This document shows positions 30,627-41,273 of a stretch of 64,000 bases of DNA, in pieces. The stretch is from Agaricus subrufescens (lineage: Eukaryota > Basidiomycota > Agaricomycetes > Agaricales > Agaricaceae), in the NCBI GenBank assembly GCA_029945375.1, contig CM057061.1:1364001-1428000 (forward strand), in the 5' to 3' direction. Both the position numbers and the translations under genes were made by a program. Below the pieces are notes generated by a model. That model searched no databases, was not told where the DNA came from, and saw only the letters and a program-made list of their open reading frames with translations. Numbering within the stretch: the stretch's first letter is position 1; each line of letters starts with the position of its first letter.

Positions 30627-32105
30627 CCTTACGATGTATACTTCTTCTCGATTATCCAGAGAATAAAGTTACGACAAATCTGCGTGTCCCTTCAAATTAA
30701 GTTTGAGGTTGACATTGGTATGTAACGATCTGACTCACAAAGGGATTTTGAGGGGCTTTTCGATGTCACTTATCACGATAGAAGGCGATATAGTGCTCGA
30801 GCCAGACAAAGACCGTTCTCGTTACCGATCAGGCTTACCAAACCTTTTTTGGAAAGCCATGACCTCACTTTCTACATTCTAACCGACCCCTGGAAAATGA
30901 ACACAGGTGCAACCTTACCGCAAAATTCTCATCAGAGCAATCTAATGAGCATGGCTCATTCGGGTACCCGAACCGATCGTAAAACCGCTATAAGCTTTTG
31001 CCTACTTTGAATCAGCCCTGGGATTGTCCAGAGAAAACGAATTTGACAGACAATGTCAGATCTTCCCTGGCCCTCTCAATCTCCTTTGCAGATTGGCACA
31101 GGCAGTGTACTGATGCGCTAGAGCTTTTTTGGAGAGCTTTCAGGTGATACCTTTCAAAATCTAAGGGAGATATGCCACTCAGCCCTCATTGGTGAAAAAG
31201 ATGCCAGGCATTGCCCCACTCATGTTCCTGAGCTGACTGTAGCACCTGCGTAAGGTCTTGTCTAGCTGCAATTACATGGCTCTAACACACGGGCGGAACA
31301 ACACCAAATTCATCCAATTATGCAAATATCACATAAAGCTAACGTCATTGACATTTTTAAATATATTCGAACTAAAGTATTGTATATATTGGGTTGCCGA
31401 CGCTGTTCTGTTGACAGCTCACAGCCATCTCCGCTATGAAGGGAGGTCGGTTTCCCCAATATAGTTGGATCAAATAGCGACTGTTTTGAATCTGTCGCTG
31501 TCTGATGTCCCCCGTCTTCTGATGTTGGGAAACAGCAATGATGGTCGCGTACTAATACAAATCGGTATGGCTCGTCGATCAAACCACAGTTACCGGATTG
31601 AATATAGATTACGATACATCGTACAGTTCCGGTGGTGTTCAATACATCTTTAATTGAAGTGCCAATGGAAGCAGTTGGTGTTCTTTTGTTCCTCTGAGTC
31701 GCCTTGCAGAGTTGAAGAATGTTACATGGGACATACTTACGATACACCTGAGTAAGGGCCGGGGTATGGTGACTCATGGAGCACTACCTCCACGCAATCT
31801 CACCTTACACGATTTGCCAAGACGTGGATCGAAGTACCTCAAGTTTGCCTCACATTCAGAGGATGAACTGGGTCAGGAACAAAGCCAAAGTGATGAAATG
31901 TCTAGCGAATCTCCAGAGTGACTGTTGGTGAAACAGTAGAAGGCTACGCAAGAAATAGAAATGACGTGATTGGACCTGTCAGACTTGAACAGAACGTTCG
32001 TTTAGTCACATCCAGTCAGAAAACACGATACAATTTTCTGATCGGAAGAGATGTCAAAATTACCTCTAGTATGTTGATATAATCACTGCTGCGTACTCAC
32101 CTATG
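30627..32105. other. Hydrophobin H upstream DNA and distal module D2
   Basis: No intact gene. The stretch 31065-32075 aligns with 34900-35835. Within it, a plus-strand frame ending at 31921 (SKYLKFASHSEDELGQEQSQ..) resembles the corresponding frame near 35660, including the shared stop after SPE, so a degraded coding fragment is possible. Confidence 0.45.
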
Positions 32106-32209
32106 GCATGCTGTGACGTGTTGTTATGTGTTGGAAGATTAAGATACTGGATGAAGATTTTGCGGAATACCCTTGTGGGTAGATTGGTGACAAGTGTGGA
32201 TAATTCCAT
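32106..32209 (-). pseudogene. F-box 4 N-terminal fragment (duplicated, truncated)
   Basis: Encodes about 34 codons beginning MELSTLVTNLPTRVFRKIFI and ending at THNNTSQ, then homology stops abruptly at about 32106 where distal-module DNA begins. The promoter to its right is also duplicated. It lacks the second half of the F-box and everything after it, so it cannot make a working F-box protein. Confidence 0.85.
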
Positions 32210-32825
32210 GATATGCACTAAAGGGCATAAGCTGTCAGCGCAAATGAGTTAGGCTAAACTGCTCATCCGGAAATAGGAAAAACTGAATGTTGAACTCGTT
32301 AGGTTCCCTTGGTGTAAATTTATACGTGGCGAGAACAAAGGAAGAGACGTCTCGAAACATGATCACAAACCGCAAGCCACTCTCGATCCTGACCCGAATG
32401 GGCCAACCTAGCCTTGTATTAGAAAAGGTCGTTATGAGTGACATGATAAAACAAAGCAAAGACAGGTGAAATAAAGACATAAAATTCCTACGCTATTGAT
32501 CCAAAAATAGATGCGCACACATTTTGGGATAAAAACATTAGTTACCAACTACTTCTACCAGATACTGAGGGGGGTTTGTCTGAGTGAGTCAAACAAAGAC
32601 ATTCTTATATATGCTCGGCTTGTCAAATCGCGAACGTTGTTCTGCCGATCTGCATCACTTCACAGATAGGCAAGGGTTCATACGATACATATACTAACAA
32701 AAACACATATATTTCTTCAACTTTGATTTCAAAGTTTACATATCGGAGCACATTTGATTCTTACAAAAAAATTTCCAATCCAGCCAATTGACGACTGGTT
32801 ACCGTTAATTTGAGCACAGGCACGC
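32210..32825. other. Copied F-box promoter and hydrophobin I 3' flank
   Basis: Near copy of 29440-30102. No gene. Confidence 0.5.
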
Positions 32826-33263
32826 TCAAAGATTAATATTGAGGGGGCTGCAGCCAAGGACGAGAAGACCGTTGAAATTGTTTCCGGTGCAGCAGACCGT
32901 TTGGGCGGTGCTATTCATTTATTCGTCAGTTGTATTTGTTATTCCATAAATGAAAGTACAAACCAAGAGTTGCCACCGATACCTCCGATACTGAGGGGGC
33001 TGCAATTGAGGCCGAGGAGGAGATCGAGGGGGCCAAGAACGATCCCGAGAAGGCCAGCAAGGGTGTTAGCGAGAGGATTGGTGTTCTGCATAGTGGAGTT
33101 GCCTAGCGGCTAGTTGTGGGCATGATCAATGCAAAATACGAGCTATAAACTCACAGCACTGAATGTCACCGGTGCTGCAACTGTCGGCGCGAGCGACAGC
33201 ACTGGCCGTGACGAACATGGCAAAGAACAAGACAGTGAAGCTAGTAGCGAGACGAGAGAACAT
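32826..33263 (-). CDS. Class I hydrophobin (hydrophobin I), 110 aa, 3 exons
   Basis: Exons 33263-33155, 33102-32964 and 32910-32826 (109+139+85 nt) join to 111 codons with stop. Signal peptide [20 protein letters not shown], then [16 protein letters not shown], the short-spacer type shared with hydrophobins E and J. Exon 2 begins [10 protein letters not shown] and contains IGGIGGNSC. Exon 3 gives [20 protein letters not shown] and ends SPLNINL. All eight Cys are present. Intron 1 GTGAGT..CTAG. Confidence 0.95.
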
Positions 33264-33296
33264 TGTTACTGTGGATGATGCTTTTGGAATGCTTGT

Positions 33297-33342
33297 GGCT
33301 CCTTAGCTGAGGACCAAGGTATGGTTCCTTCGCTCTTTTATA
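33297..33342 (-). promoter_or_regulatory. Core promoter and leader block of hydrophobin I
   Basis: TATAAA on the minus strand at 33342-33337; exact leader block at 33312-33297. Confidence 0.65.
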
Positions 33343-34275
33343 TCTTATGGTGTATGCTTTTTCTCGATTATCCGGAGGATAAGGTTACGACAAATGTGCT
33401 CGTCCTTTCAAATTGAGTTCGGAGTTGATATTGGTGTGTAAAGATCTGACTCACAACGGGGTTTTGAGGGGCTGTTCGATGTCACTTGCAATGATATATG
33501 ATGATACAGTACTCAGGCCGGACCAAGTCCCTTTTCGTTACCTACCAAACCTACTAAGCCTTTTTTGGAAAGTCACAACCTCATTCTACATTCGACCCGA
33601 CCCCTGGAAAATTGAACATACACACAACCTTACAGCAAATTTCTCATTAGAACACTTTAATGAGCAAAGCTCATTCGGGTACCTGAGCCGATCGTAAGGC
33701 CGCTATAAACTCTTGTCTACTTTGAAGAAGCCCTGGGCTTCTGGTAACGGTAAGGAACGACCGCTATCCGGGACATGTCGTTCCAATCTATTATTTACAG
33801 CCATCTTGCCGATGTCACAAGTGAATGGGAAAATGCTATCGTTCTTAATTTGTATCAAAGGCATATGATGTGTAACTTCAAGTTGGCGATGCTGCCCGAG
33901 CCTTTTCATTTAATTGTTAGGTCGCTTCGTGCGGCCGGGACGGGGCTAAGCTAAGTCGTTGACAGGCAGTATTGAGACTCAGAGAAGGGATTGGTTTGCC
34001 GAAATTCGTTCCTAACATGGAGTAATATTGGCAATGTGTCAAAATCTTGGAAATTGCCACATATAAGCTCAATATTCTCTTCATCCTTTTCTGGGGTCTG
34101 ACAACGAGATGACAAGCGGGTGGAGTTTCATACGATTCAAGGCATAGTCCAAACAAACATTTTTCAATTTCGATTTCAACATTACATATCAGAGCACATT
34201 CAATCCGTACAAACAAATTTCGATCCAACCAGTTGACTAATTATTACCGTTTGTCTGAGCATGCTATGGCCTCGC
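33343..34275. other. Hydrophobin I upstream DNA and hydrophobin J 3' flank
   Basis: The part 33343-33750 aligns with hydrophobin H upstream DNA (30627-31020). The part 33760-34130 looks unique. No gene recognised. Confidence 0.45.
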
Positions 34276-34715
34276 TCAAAGATTGATGTTGATAGGAGTG
34301 CAGCCGATGACGAGAAGACCGCTGAAGTTGTTCCCGGTGCAGCAGACCGTTTGAGCAGTACTAGTCATACGTTAATGAGCCAGGTTTCAGCTAAGTCCAT
34401 GAATGAGAGGACAAACCAAGAGTTGCCGCCGACACCAAGGACAGAGAGGGGGCTACAATTGAGACCAATGAGGCCTTGGACGGGGCCGAGAACAATGCCG
34501 AGAAGACCAGTAAGGAGCCCAACGGTAGAACTGGTGGCACTTTGAGTGGAATTGCCTAGAGGCTGAGTGAGACGGATTCAATATACAACACTGATAATAA
34601 ACCTACAGCACTGGATGCTACCGGTAGAGCAGCTATCAGTGCGGGGGATCGCACTGGCCGCAGCGAACATGACGAAGAACAAGACAGTGAAGAGAGTAGC
34701 GACACGAGAGAACAT
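34276..34715 (-). CDS. Class I hydrophobin (hydrophobin J), 110 aa, 3 exons
   Basis: Exons 34715-34607, 34555-34417 and 34360-34276 (109+139+85 nt) join to 111 codons with stop. Signal peptide [20 protein letters not shown] as in hydrophobin G, then [16 protein letters not shown]. Exon 2 begins [10 protein letters not shown] and contains [11 protein letters not shown]. Exon 3 gives [20 protein letters not shown] and ends TPININL. The split Cys at intron 2 is rebuilt as TG|T here rather than TG|C, still Cys. Intron 1 uses a GTAGGT donor. All eight Cys are present. Confidence 0.95.
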
Positions 34716-34748
34716 TGTTACTGAAGGTGGTGCTTTGGGAATGCTTGT

Positions 34749-34794
34749 GGCTCCTTAGCTGAGGTTAAAGCTATAGCCACCAGGCTCTTTTATA
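34749..34794 (-). promoter_or_regulatory. Core promoter and leader block of hydrophobin J
   Basis: TATAAA on the minus strand at 34794-34789; exact leader block at 34764-34749. Confidence 0.65.
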
Positions 34795-36329
34795 TCCTCA
34801 TCGAACGTAATTTTTCTCATCCAACTATTCTTATCGTCTGTTTCACTGTCTTGTTTGCAAGTAAACCCTGATTATTCGATAAAACTTGATAAACAAGGTG
34901 TCAGATCTGCTCCGGGCCTCTTAATCTCCTTGCAGATTGACATGGGCCGTGTGTTGATGCGCTAAAGCTTTTTTGGAGATTTCGGGCGACACCTTCCGAG
35001 ATCCAAGCGGATATGTTACTCAATGTCAACCCCCATTGGTGAAAAAGATGTCGGCCACTGCCCATCCATGTTCCTGAGCTAACTGTAGCACTTGCGTAAG
35101 GTCTTGTCTAACTGTAATTACATGACCCTTACACACGGCGGAACAACATCAAAATCATTCACTACCGCTCACGGCCATCTCCGCTTTGAAGGGAACAACG
35201 GTTTCCTCAATACATTTGGATCAAATGGTGGCTGTTTTAAATTTGTCGCTGTATGGTGTACCTCATCTTCTGATGTCGGAGACAGCAATGGTACTACGTA
35301 CTAATACAAATCGGCATGGCTCGTCGATCAAACTGTGTTTACCGAACTGAATAGAGATTACGATGCATCAGACAGGTCTTCGTACTGCCCAAGACACCAT
35401 TAATTAAATGTCCGTGGAAGCAATTGTTCTTCTTTTGTTCCTCAGAGTCGCCTTGCAGAGTTGGAGGGCGTTACGGGGGATATACTTACGATACGCCTTA
35501 GTGAGGGTCGGGACCCGTTGATGGAGCACTACCTCCACGCCCTTTCATTTTACACGACATGCCGGGAAGTGGCTCAGAGTACCTCAAGTTCATCTCAAAT
35601 TCAGGGAATGAACTAGGTCAAGAACCAGGCCAAAGTCATGAAATGTCTAGCGGATCCCCGGAGTGAGTGTGGGTGAAACAGTAGAAGGCCATCTAAGAAA
35701 TGACGTGGATGGGCGTGTCAAACTTGAGAAGAAGGTTCATTCAGTGGCATCCAGTCAGAATGCACGGTACAATTTTCTGGCGAGAAGGAATGTCAAAATC
35801 ACCTCTGCTATATTGATACAATCATACTTGCGTAAGAACATATGGGCCTCCTTTCTGTTTGAGTTTGACGTAGGCTATGGTGTGACTCACCTGAAGGACA
35901 TTCGAAGGGCTTTCCTTCAGTTATTCATATCTCATGCTGCCACTAGTAATTAAATACATGGGCAGCTTCTTATGCCAGTTTTCATTCAAATAGCCAATAA
36001 CCACAGCCTGTTCGCGTTATTTGCCTGACCACAAGAGTGGAACAAGTGTTTGTTTAATTTGCTGTAAGTTGCCTCATTCACGCTGAGGATACACTATTAA
36101 GGAAAACCTCAAGGCTGGAGTCTGCTACTCACGGCGATCATGAGAAGTCAAGAGTGAAGGTGACAAGCTGAACTTTAATCATTTCAAACCAAAGCTCCAT
36201 GTTATCAAACTTTGGTGTTGCCACCAGTCGCACCTCTCCGGCGCGATTGTGTGATTGGCCTACATTGAGTCAGACCGCATTCCATTTGGTGCAAACAAAT
36301 ACAGTATTAATCCATTCTACTCACTAATG
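34795..36329. other. Hydrophobin J upstream DNA with distal module D3 (about 34900-35835)
   Basis: Third copy of the distal module. A plus-strand frame (LEGVTGDILTIRLSEGRD, about 35460-35515) has a related frame in D2 (LKNVTWDILTIHLSKGR). No intact gene. Confidence 0.45.
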
Positions 36330-36400
36330 TTTATCGTTGGTTTGAGCATGGTCACGCTCCAACATTCAATGATGTTGATAAGGGTACAGCTCGGTTCAAA
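36330..36400 (-). pseudogene. Hydrophobin relic (3' end only)
   Basis: The hydrophobin 3' flank (GGTTTGAGCATGGTCACGCT) is followed by a decayed copy of the terminal codons (minus strand CTTATCAACATCATTGAATG). The CC motif and all upstream exons are missing. Confidence 0.6.
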
Positions 36401-37264
36401 CTTCGAACAAACACGAGTTGCAGTCAATCCAAGTTTAGTGTGGGGACTTCTGATGCGTCGAGTCAAACTCGTCATCTTCCAGCCACAATTGTTCCAACAG
36501 CCGTTGGTTTCTTAAGCTTTAATTGGTCCGGAATGTTTCACCCTGATTCTTATTTTAACATTCATAAGATATTGGTTCGCTACGACGCCAAGGCTTTTTA
36601 CACAACTTCCACTCGTTGTCAATGGCTACACATTTGAGCCGGGCCAATCAGAGCCGTCGTGCTCCCGCATAATTAATCTTTACGAAATTGAGCCTCATTC
36701 AGCAATTGAAAAACGAGCCTGATTCAATTACCTCTGTTATATAATAACGATAGTCAAAAATGATGCTTACATCCCCTCGACACACAAGTAGTCATTGCAT
36801 TCGTTAACATATCGAAAATAAACCAGGACGATCGTAGTCTAGTCTTTAGAACATAAAAACTGGCTACCCAGCGATCCATTCACCGGATCGAAATCTAAAG
36901 CAAAAATATCATGAGCAATTAAGTATATAGGACTGCTGATTCCGCAGAAGATCAAGGAAGCAGCTATTAGTTGAACATAAAAGTAGAGCATTATGAAACA
37001 TTGGGGAGAGAAGTATCTTGAGATAGAAAATAGCAGCCAAGTCGATGAATGACTATTATTACCGGGATGGGAGTAAGATAAAGCACCGAATCAATCGGAG
37101 GGGATGTGGGGCATGAGGATAATCGTCGGGTTCCTTCTAGGCGGGAATGATGGTACAAAGAAGTTGGGATGCAGATCATGAACATTGGAAAAAGCGTTTT
37201 CCGCAAGAGGCGACGTTGATTTGGTTGATTTGGTTGATGAAAAAGTTGTGTACAACCAGTCTCC
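36401..37264. other. Intergenic, no gene recognised
   Basis: A/T-rich with short frames only; includes the 3' flank of the next minus-strand gene. Confidence 0.4.
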
Positions 37265-38188
37265 TCAGTTCTCTTTCATCTCATCAATTGAGGTATCGAG
37301 AGCAACCCCCTTTGAGAATGAGAAACCGCGACCACGACCCTTGGAATTATTAATATTAGGGGATGGTTCAGGAGCAGTTGTCGGACGTTTGGCTAGTGGT
37401 TGACGAGAACTAACAACCTGAGAGAAAACGGCCTTTGGGTTTGAGAATATTGATGTATTGTGAAACAGTGACCCTGTTTTTGTTTGTTTGGCAGGATCCG
37501 TCGGCAGAGCAGGAAGGGGAGCAGTTGGCGGAGGTAAAGCTGGTACAGAGGCAAGTCTCCGGGCTGCTCCTCTACGAGGTCTAAATATAGTCGGAAGCAA
37601 AGTCAGCGATATTCCAGCGGAAGAAGTCGTCGAGCAAGTAAAGAAAGAAGCGTACCTGAATATGTTACTGATAGAAGGTCCGCCAACGCTGCCACTCCTC
37701 ATCCGGCCAATGAAACTGGTGTTTTGAGATGCAACATTCGGACCATCGGGGACTTGACCGGATGACGCGCTGCCTAGACCCAAAAAGCTGAAGCTTCCAG
37801 CACGGCTTCTACCAATAGAGCGTTGAAGCTGTAAAGCGCTCTCGGCATTGCGCTGTGGAGATTTGATGCTACTCATCGGCGAAGTATTAGCGTTTATACT
37901 TGAACGGCGCCTACGTAGGCGAGGTTTTTGACCTGTTTGGATAGTGCTAGTAGTAGAGCCAGAGCGAGGACGACCACTAGTGCAGGAAGGAGTAGGTGTA
38001 ATTGAACGGGCATCTTCTTCAATATCCATTGAAGTATCATCAGTGTCGCTGTCATCGGCAGTCGGGGGTGGAATAATGGGTGAAGTATGAGGGAGTGCAG
38101 GAGAAGACTGGGGATGTCCAAACTTTGGATACAAGTTCGGGGGTGCAAGAAGACCCGAAGAGAAAAATGCAGAGTAGGCGGCGGTCAT
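37265..38188 (-). CDS. Ser/Arg/Pro-rich protein of unknown function, 282 aa, 2 exons
   Basis: Exons 38188-37656 and 37580-37265 flank a 75-bp intron (GTACGC..TTTAG) that is itself open in frame, so an unspliced 307-aa form is also possible. The N-terminus MTAAYSAFFSSGLLAPPNLY is followed by an acidic patch (DDSDTDDTSMDIEED), RPRSGSTTS and RLRRRRSSIN blocks typical of phosphorylated disordered proteins, a SFSFLGLGSA segment and a C-terminus KGRGRGFSFSKGVALD. No catalytic domain is visible. Basic/Ser clusters could be kinase or 14-3-3 sites; that is inference. Confidence 0.65.
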   Translation of the reverse strand: MTAAYSAFFSSGLLAPPNLYPKFGHPQSSPALPHTSPIIPPPTADDSDTDDTSMDIEEDARSITPTPSCTSGRPRSGSTTSTIQTGQKPRLRRRRSSINANTSPMSSIKSPQRNAESALQLQRSIGRSRAGSFSFLGLGSASSGQVPDGPNVASQNTSFIGRMRSGSVGGPSISNIFRYASFFTCSTTSSAGISLTLLPTIFRPRRGAARRLASVPALPPPTAPLPALPTDPAKQTKTGSLFHNTSIFSNPKAVFSQVVSSRQPLAKRPTTAPEPSPNINNSKGRGRGFSFSKGVALDTSIDEMKEN

Positions 38189-39825
38189 GACCAGCAGAGT
38201 TGAAACGACAAAGGGAAATTATAAAGCAACCAATCGACGAGGTATTACAGAGCAAAAATCTGCCAGGGATTCGGTCAGGCGAGAAATTCGTTGTGCTCTG
38301 GCTTACTTACCAGGAGACGGAGGAGCAAAGGTAAGAAAACAGAGTTGGCGCCGGGTTGGTTCAACTTTAAACTTGCCCGATCTCGGTTTGTCAATCACAA
38401 CCCCGTCTAACAACACGCTAAGCTAATCACGTGCAATCCACGTTTCCAGCGGCAATTCCATGGCAACCGATTAGCCTGGTTCCTCGTAATCAGAAATGTA
38501 ACGCCCCCCCCCCCATAGCATGAAAGCCTGGACACCGAGATTCTTTATGTGTAAGATACACGGCTATGGAGAAATGGAGGCCCTTGCACGAGAAAATTGA
38601 CGCCTTAATCGGGCGGGAATGATGGTAAGCTACTTCTGTGGCTTTAGGCGCTGTCAATCTCCAAGTCGAATTCTCCGCGGAAATAGAGTTAGAAACGGGA
38701 CTAGAACTCGGCGCACCATTAGTGGTAGTCACCATTAATCCAGCATGTTCAACGTAAGGCCCTCAAAAAAATAAGTTTGTCAATCGACGCGGACGCATGA
38801 GTACCCGCCGCGTCATGCTGCAGTATTGAGCTACGCATTGACCTGGTCGCCTGACCGTTGTCAAGAAAGGACCATAGATTCCAGTCAACTAAAGTATGCT
38901 TGACGAGTTTTCAATTGTGAATCCGTTTGTACACCACATGCCATACAAGCCTATCTGTCCAATCACTCGAATCTCCGTGGTACTGAACAATCGCTCGAAA
39001 GCGAGTGGACGTGGACCTCAAAACCATCCAATTTTGCTTACTCTTTCATTGATCACGATCAATCAGGGGAAATCACGGAGATCCAATCGTTGCCGCTCGC
39101 TAAGGTTAGATTACTTCTGCCGACGACCCGAAGGAGGCTTAGTGCTATCGTCTAGGTTCATCGCGTAGTTGAAATTTGAAACCATTACGGATACACTCCC
39201 CCTCTACAGGATGCAGCACTGTTTCATAAAATTCTGATATAAACAAGTCAAATGGAAGGCTAAAAATTCAAGGGTGGGTCACTGTTTAGTGAGTTAAGCT
39301 ATTCCCGCCGACGCTTCCTATTATTCTTTGTCACGGTAGATATAAGGCGCAGAGAGTTGGTTTGTTAGAATGTACGAGCTGTGTTAAGCGGACCGTCTTG
39401 CTGAGAGCCACATTGCGCTCCGAATCAAGCAAGAGCTAGCGAAACCAGACCCTGGTATTCAAAACGAAACATTTGACCGAAAACATCCCGTCACGCTCCC
39501 CTAGGGATATCATTACTTCATCTCCTGTCTCGCTTTCGCTTCATCCGACCGTGTTTTTCGGAGATATTTCTGGTGCTTTGACATTTGTACACCAATTGAC
39601 AGAGTCTATTGAGGAAAAACAGAGATCGCGAGGGCACCAGCAGCTGAAATCAACGTTGGAGGTGAGACTTTCACTCAAGACATTTAAGTTGCATATCGAG
39701 ATCAGGACCGTATAAGTGGAATTGAAAATATGTTATGATTGATTGAGAAAGTGGCGGCCTATTGTTCTCCGATGCCGATGCCCGAGTCAAATTAGGCACA
39801 CAACCTTGCCTGTTAGTCGGATTAG
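38189..39825. other. Intergenic; orphan ORF and C-tract
   Basis: A minus-strand frame at 38735-38490 (MVTTTNGAPSSSPVSNSISA..) has protein-like composition, but no continuation was found. A run of consecutive C lies near 38503-38515. Otherwise nothing is supported. Confidence 0.35.
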
Positions 39826-40270
39826 CGCCTCACCCTTTGGGTAGTCAGCATACTTTCGATGGAGTGAAGCCCACACACGGCCATGTAACAAGCCTGGAGG
39901 TCCTTGGTGAGCTGGCCTACGTGGAAGGATAGATACCAAGGAACATCTTTGGAGAGTTGACGCGTCAATGTAGGCACAAGCGTATCAGGTGTGGCCGTAC
40001 TGGAAAAAAAGTATACCACTTCAGAAATTCCTTTCTTCTTACAGGAATTGACAAAAGACAGCGCAACGGTTGTCTTGCCCGTACCAGCACGGCCATAGAC
40101 CCAGAGCATCTTCGTACCAATATCGGAAAGCCATCGCATAAGCCTATCGCTCGATTGTCTTCCACGTCAGGGTGGTACACTAGTGGTGAAAGACCAACGC
40201 TAGAATCTTTTGTAGCTTCGAAGCATAAATCTTGTTTCAAAAATACCAAAACTGCCAGAACGATCAACGA
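39826..40270 (-). pseudogene. NACHT NTPase fragment (decayed)
   Basis: The minus strand encodes FLKQDLCFEATKDSSVG and then, after a frame change near 40140, LMRWLSDIGTKMLWVYGRAGTGKTTVALSF..VYFFSSTATPDTLVPTLTRQLSKDV. These align to the start of exon 3 of the NACHT genes at 53-60 kb (LKPYTCLDATKDSSAR..GFAGTGKSAVAQS..VVPTLVYQLATN). Walker A is intact, but homology ends before Walker B and the frame is broken. Confidence 0.8.
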
Positions 40271-41273
40271 TCAGTACATGATTTCATGAGCATGATGAGA
40301 ATTGACACACGCTTCGACGTCTCTGGGGACAAATTAATTGGGGCACTCGCACTATAAGCACGTCTTGCCGCTTTCAAGCCCTGGCCTCTCAACCATACAA
40401 GCCGCCCGTCGTTTCCATCATTCTCGTTCCATTTGACCAGGCCATGGAGACCAAGCAGTTTAGGTACAGCATAGAAATTCAACTAGCGGCGATGCCTACA
40501 TCTCTTTCACGCCAACGTCGTTTTGCGCAAGAGGCATGCTTCTGGCAGCTTCGGCCTGTAACATGCTTGTCCCTCGTACGACCTTCACACTCAGGCCTGA
40601 GAATAGTGAAGATTAATACTGGTATTCATGTGCACCCTGAGTTGCTTGGCCAAAATAATACTTACCATTCTCGAATAATTTAGTGCACTTTCATAATAAC
40701 AACTTCTTTGAGGGTTCGCCTTACTCTAATGCATATCCAGATAACTTTGAGGAACAGCATACCATAACCAAAAATAGGACGCCCTCCCATTCTACACGCC
40801 AAGTCGTGCGTGCGGGTTTGAATGCTCTTATTGAAAGATTGGGTGATGTTGTGAGCCGGCACTGGTGACTGACCATACATGGTCTTTCGTCATGACATTT
40901 TGAGTCCCAATTTATCTGTGGGAGGTGTGCCGAAGTTGGTCAGATGAGGGGAGAAGGGAGTGCGAGATGTTGAGATATTGCGCGCTGGTGATCGGCTGCT
41001 TCGGGTATAGCCGATCTGCCAACCTCTAAGACGGGGCCGATCACCACCTCGATAATAAGAAGATTATGCAGAAACCACCGCACCAACATCAGTGGACTAG
41101 TGCATCTTCTGAGTCGTGTTTATAAGTAGCATGAAATTTTCCCTGGTAGCATTAAATCAAGGAAGTATCCGAATGAAAAAATAATCTCCTCGAAACAAGT
41201 ACAAAGTACATAACTCAAGGCAAGTGAACGAAAATAAGCAAAAAGAAAAGAAAAAAAATCCTATCACCTACTC
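40271..41273. other. Intergenic, no gene recognised
   Basis: Possible further decayed NACHT-gene 5' DNA near 40270-40480; otherwise unassigned. The right end is the 3' flank of the DnaJ gene. Confidence 0.4.

Larger units (their letters stand above)
29335..32104. repeat. Duplicated F-box/hydrophobin segment, unit 1
   Basis: Includes the 5' end and promoter of F-box 4, hydrophobin H and distal module D2. The next unit begins at about 32105 with the same F-box promoter DNA and continues through hydrophobin I to at least about 33750. Long shared runs are seen at 29600-29700 versus 32370-32470 (for example CTAGCCTTGTATTAGAAAAG). Confidence 0.8.
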
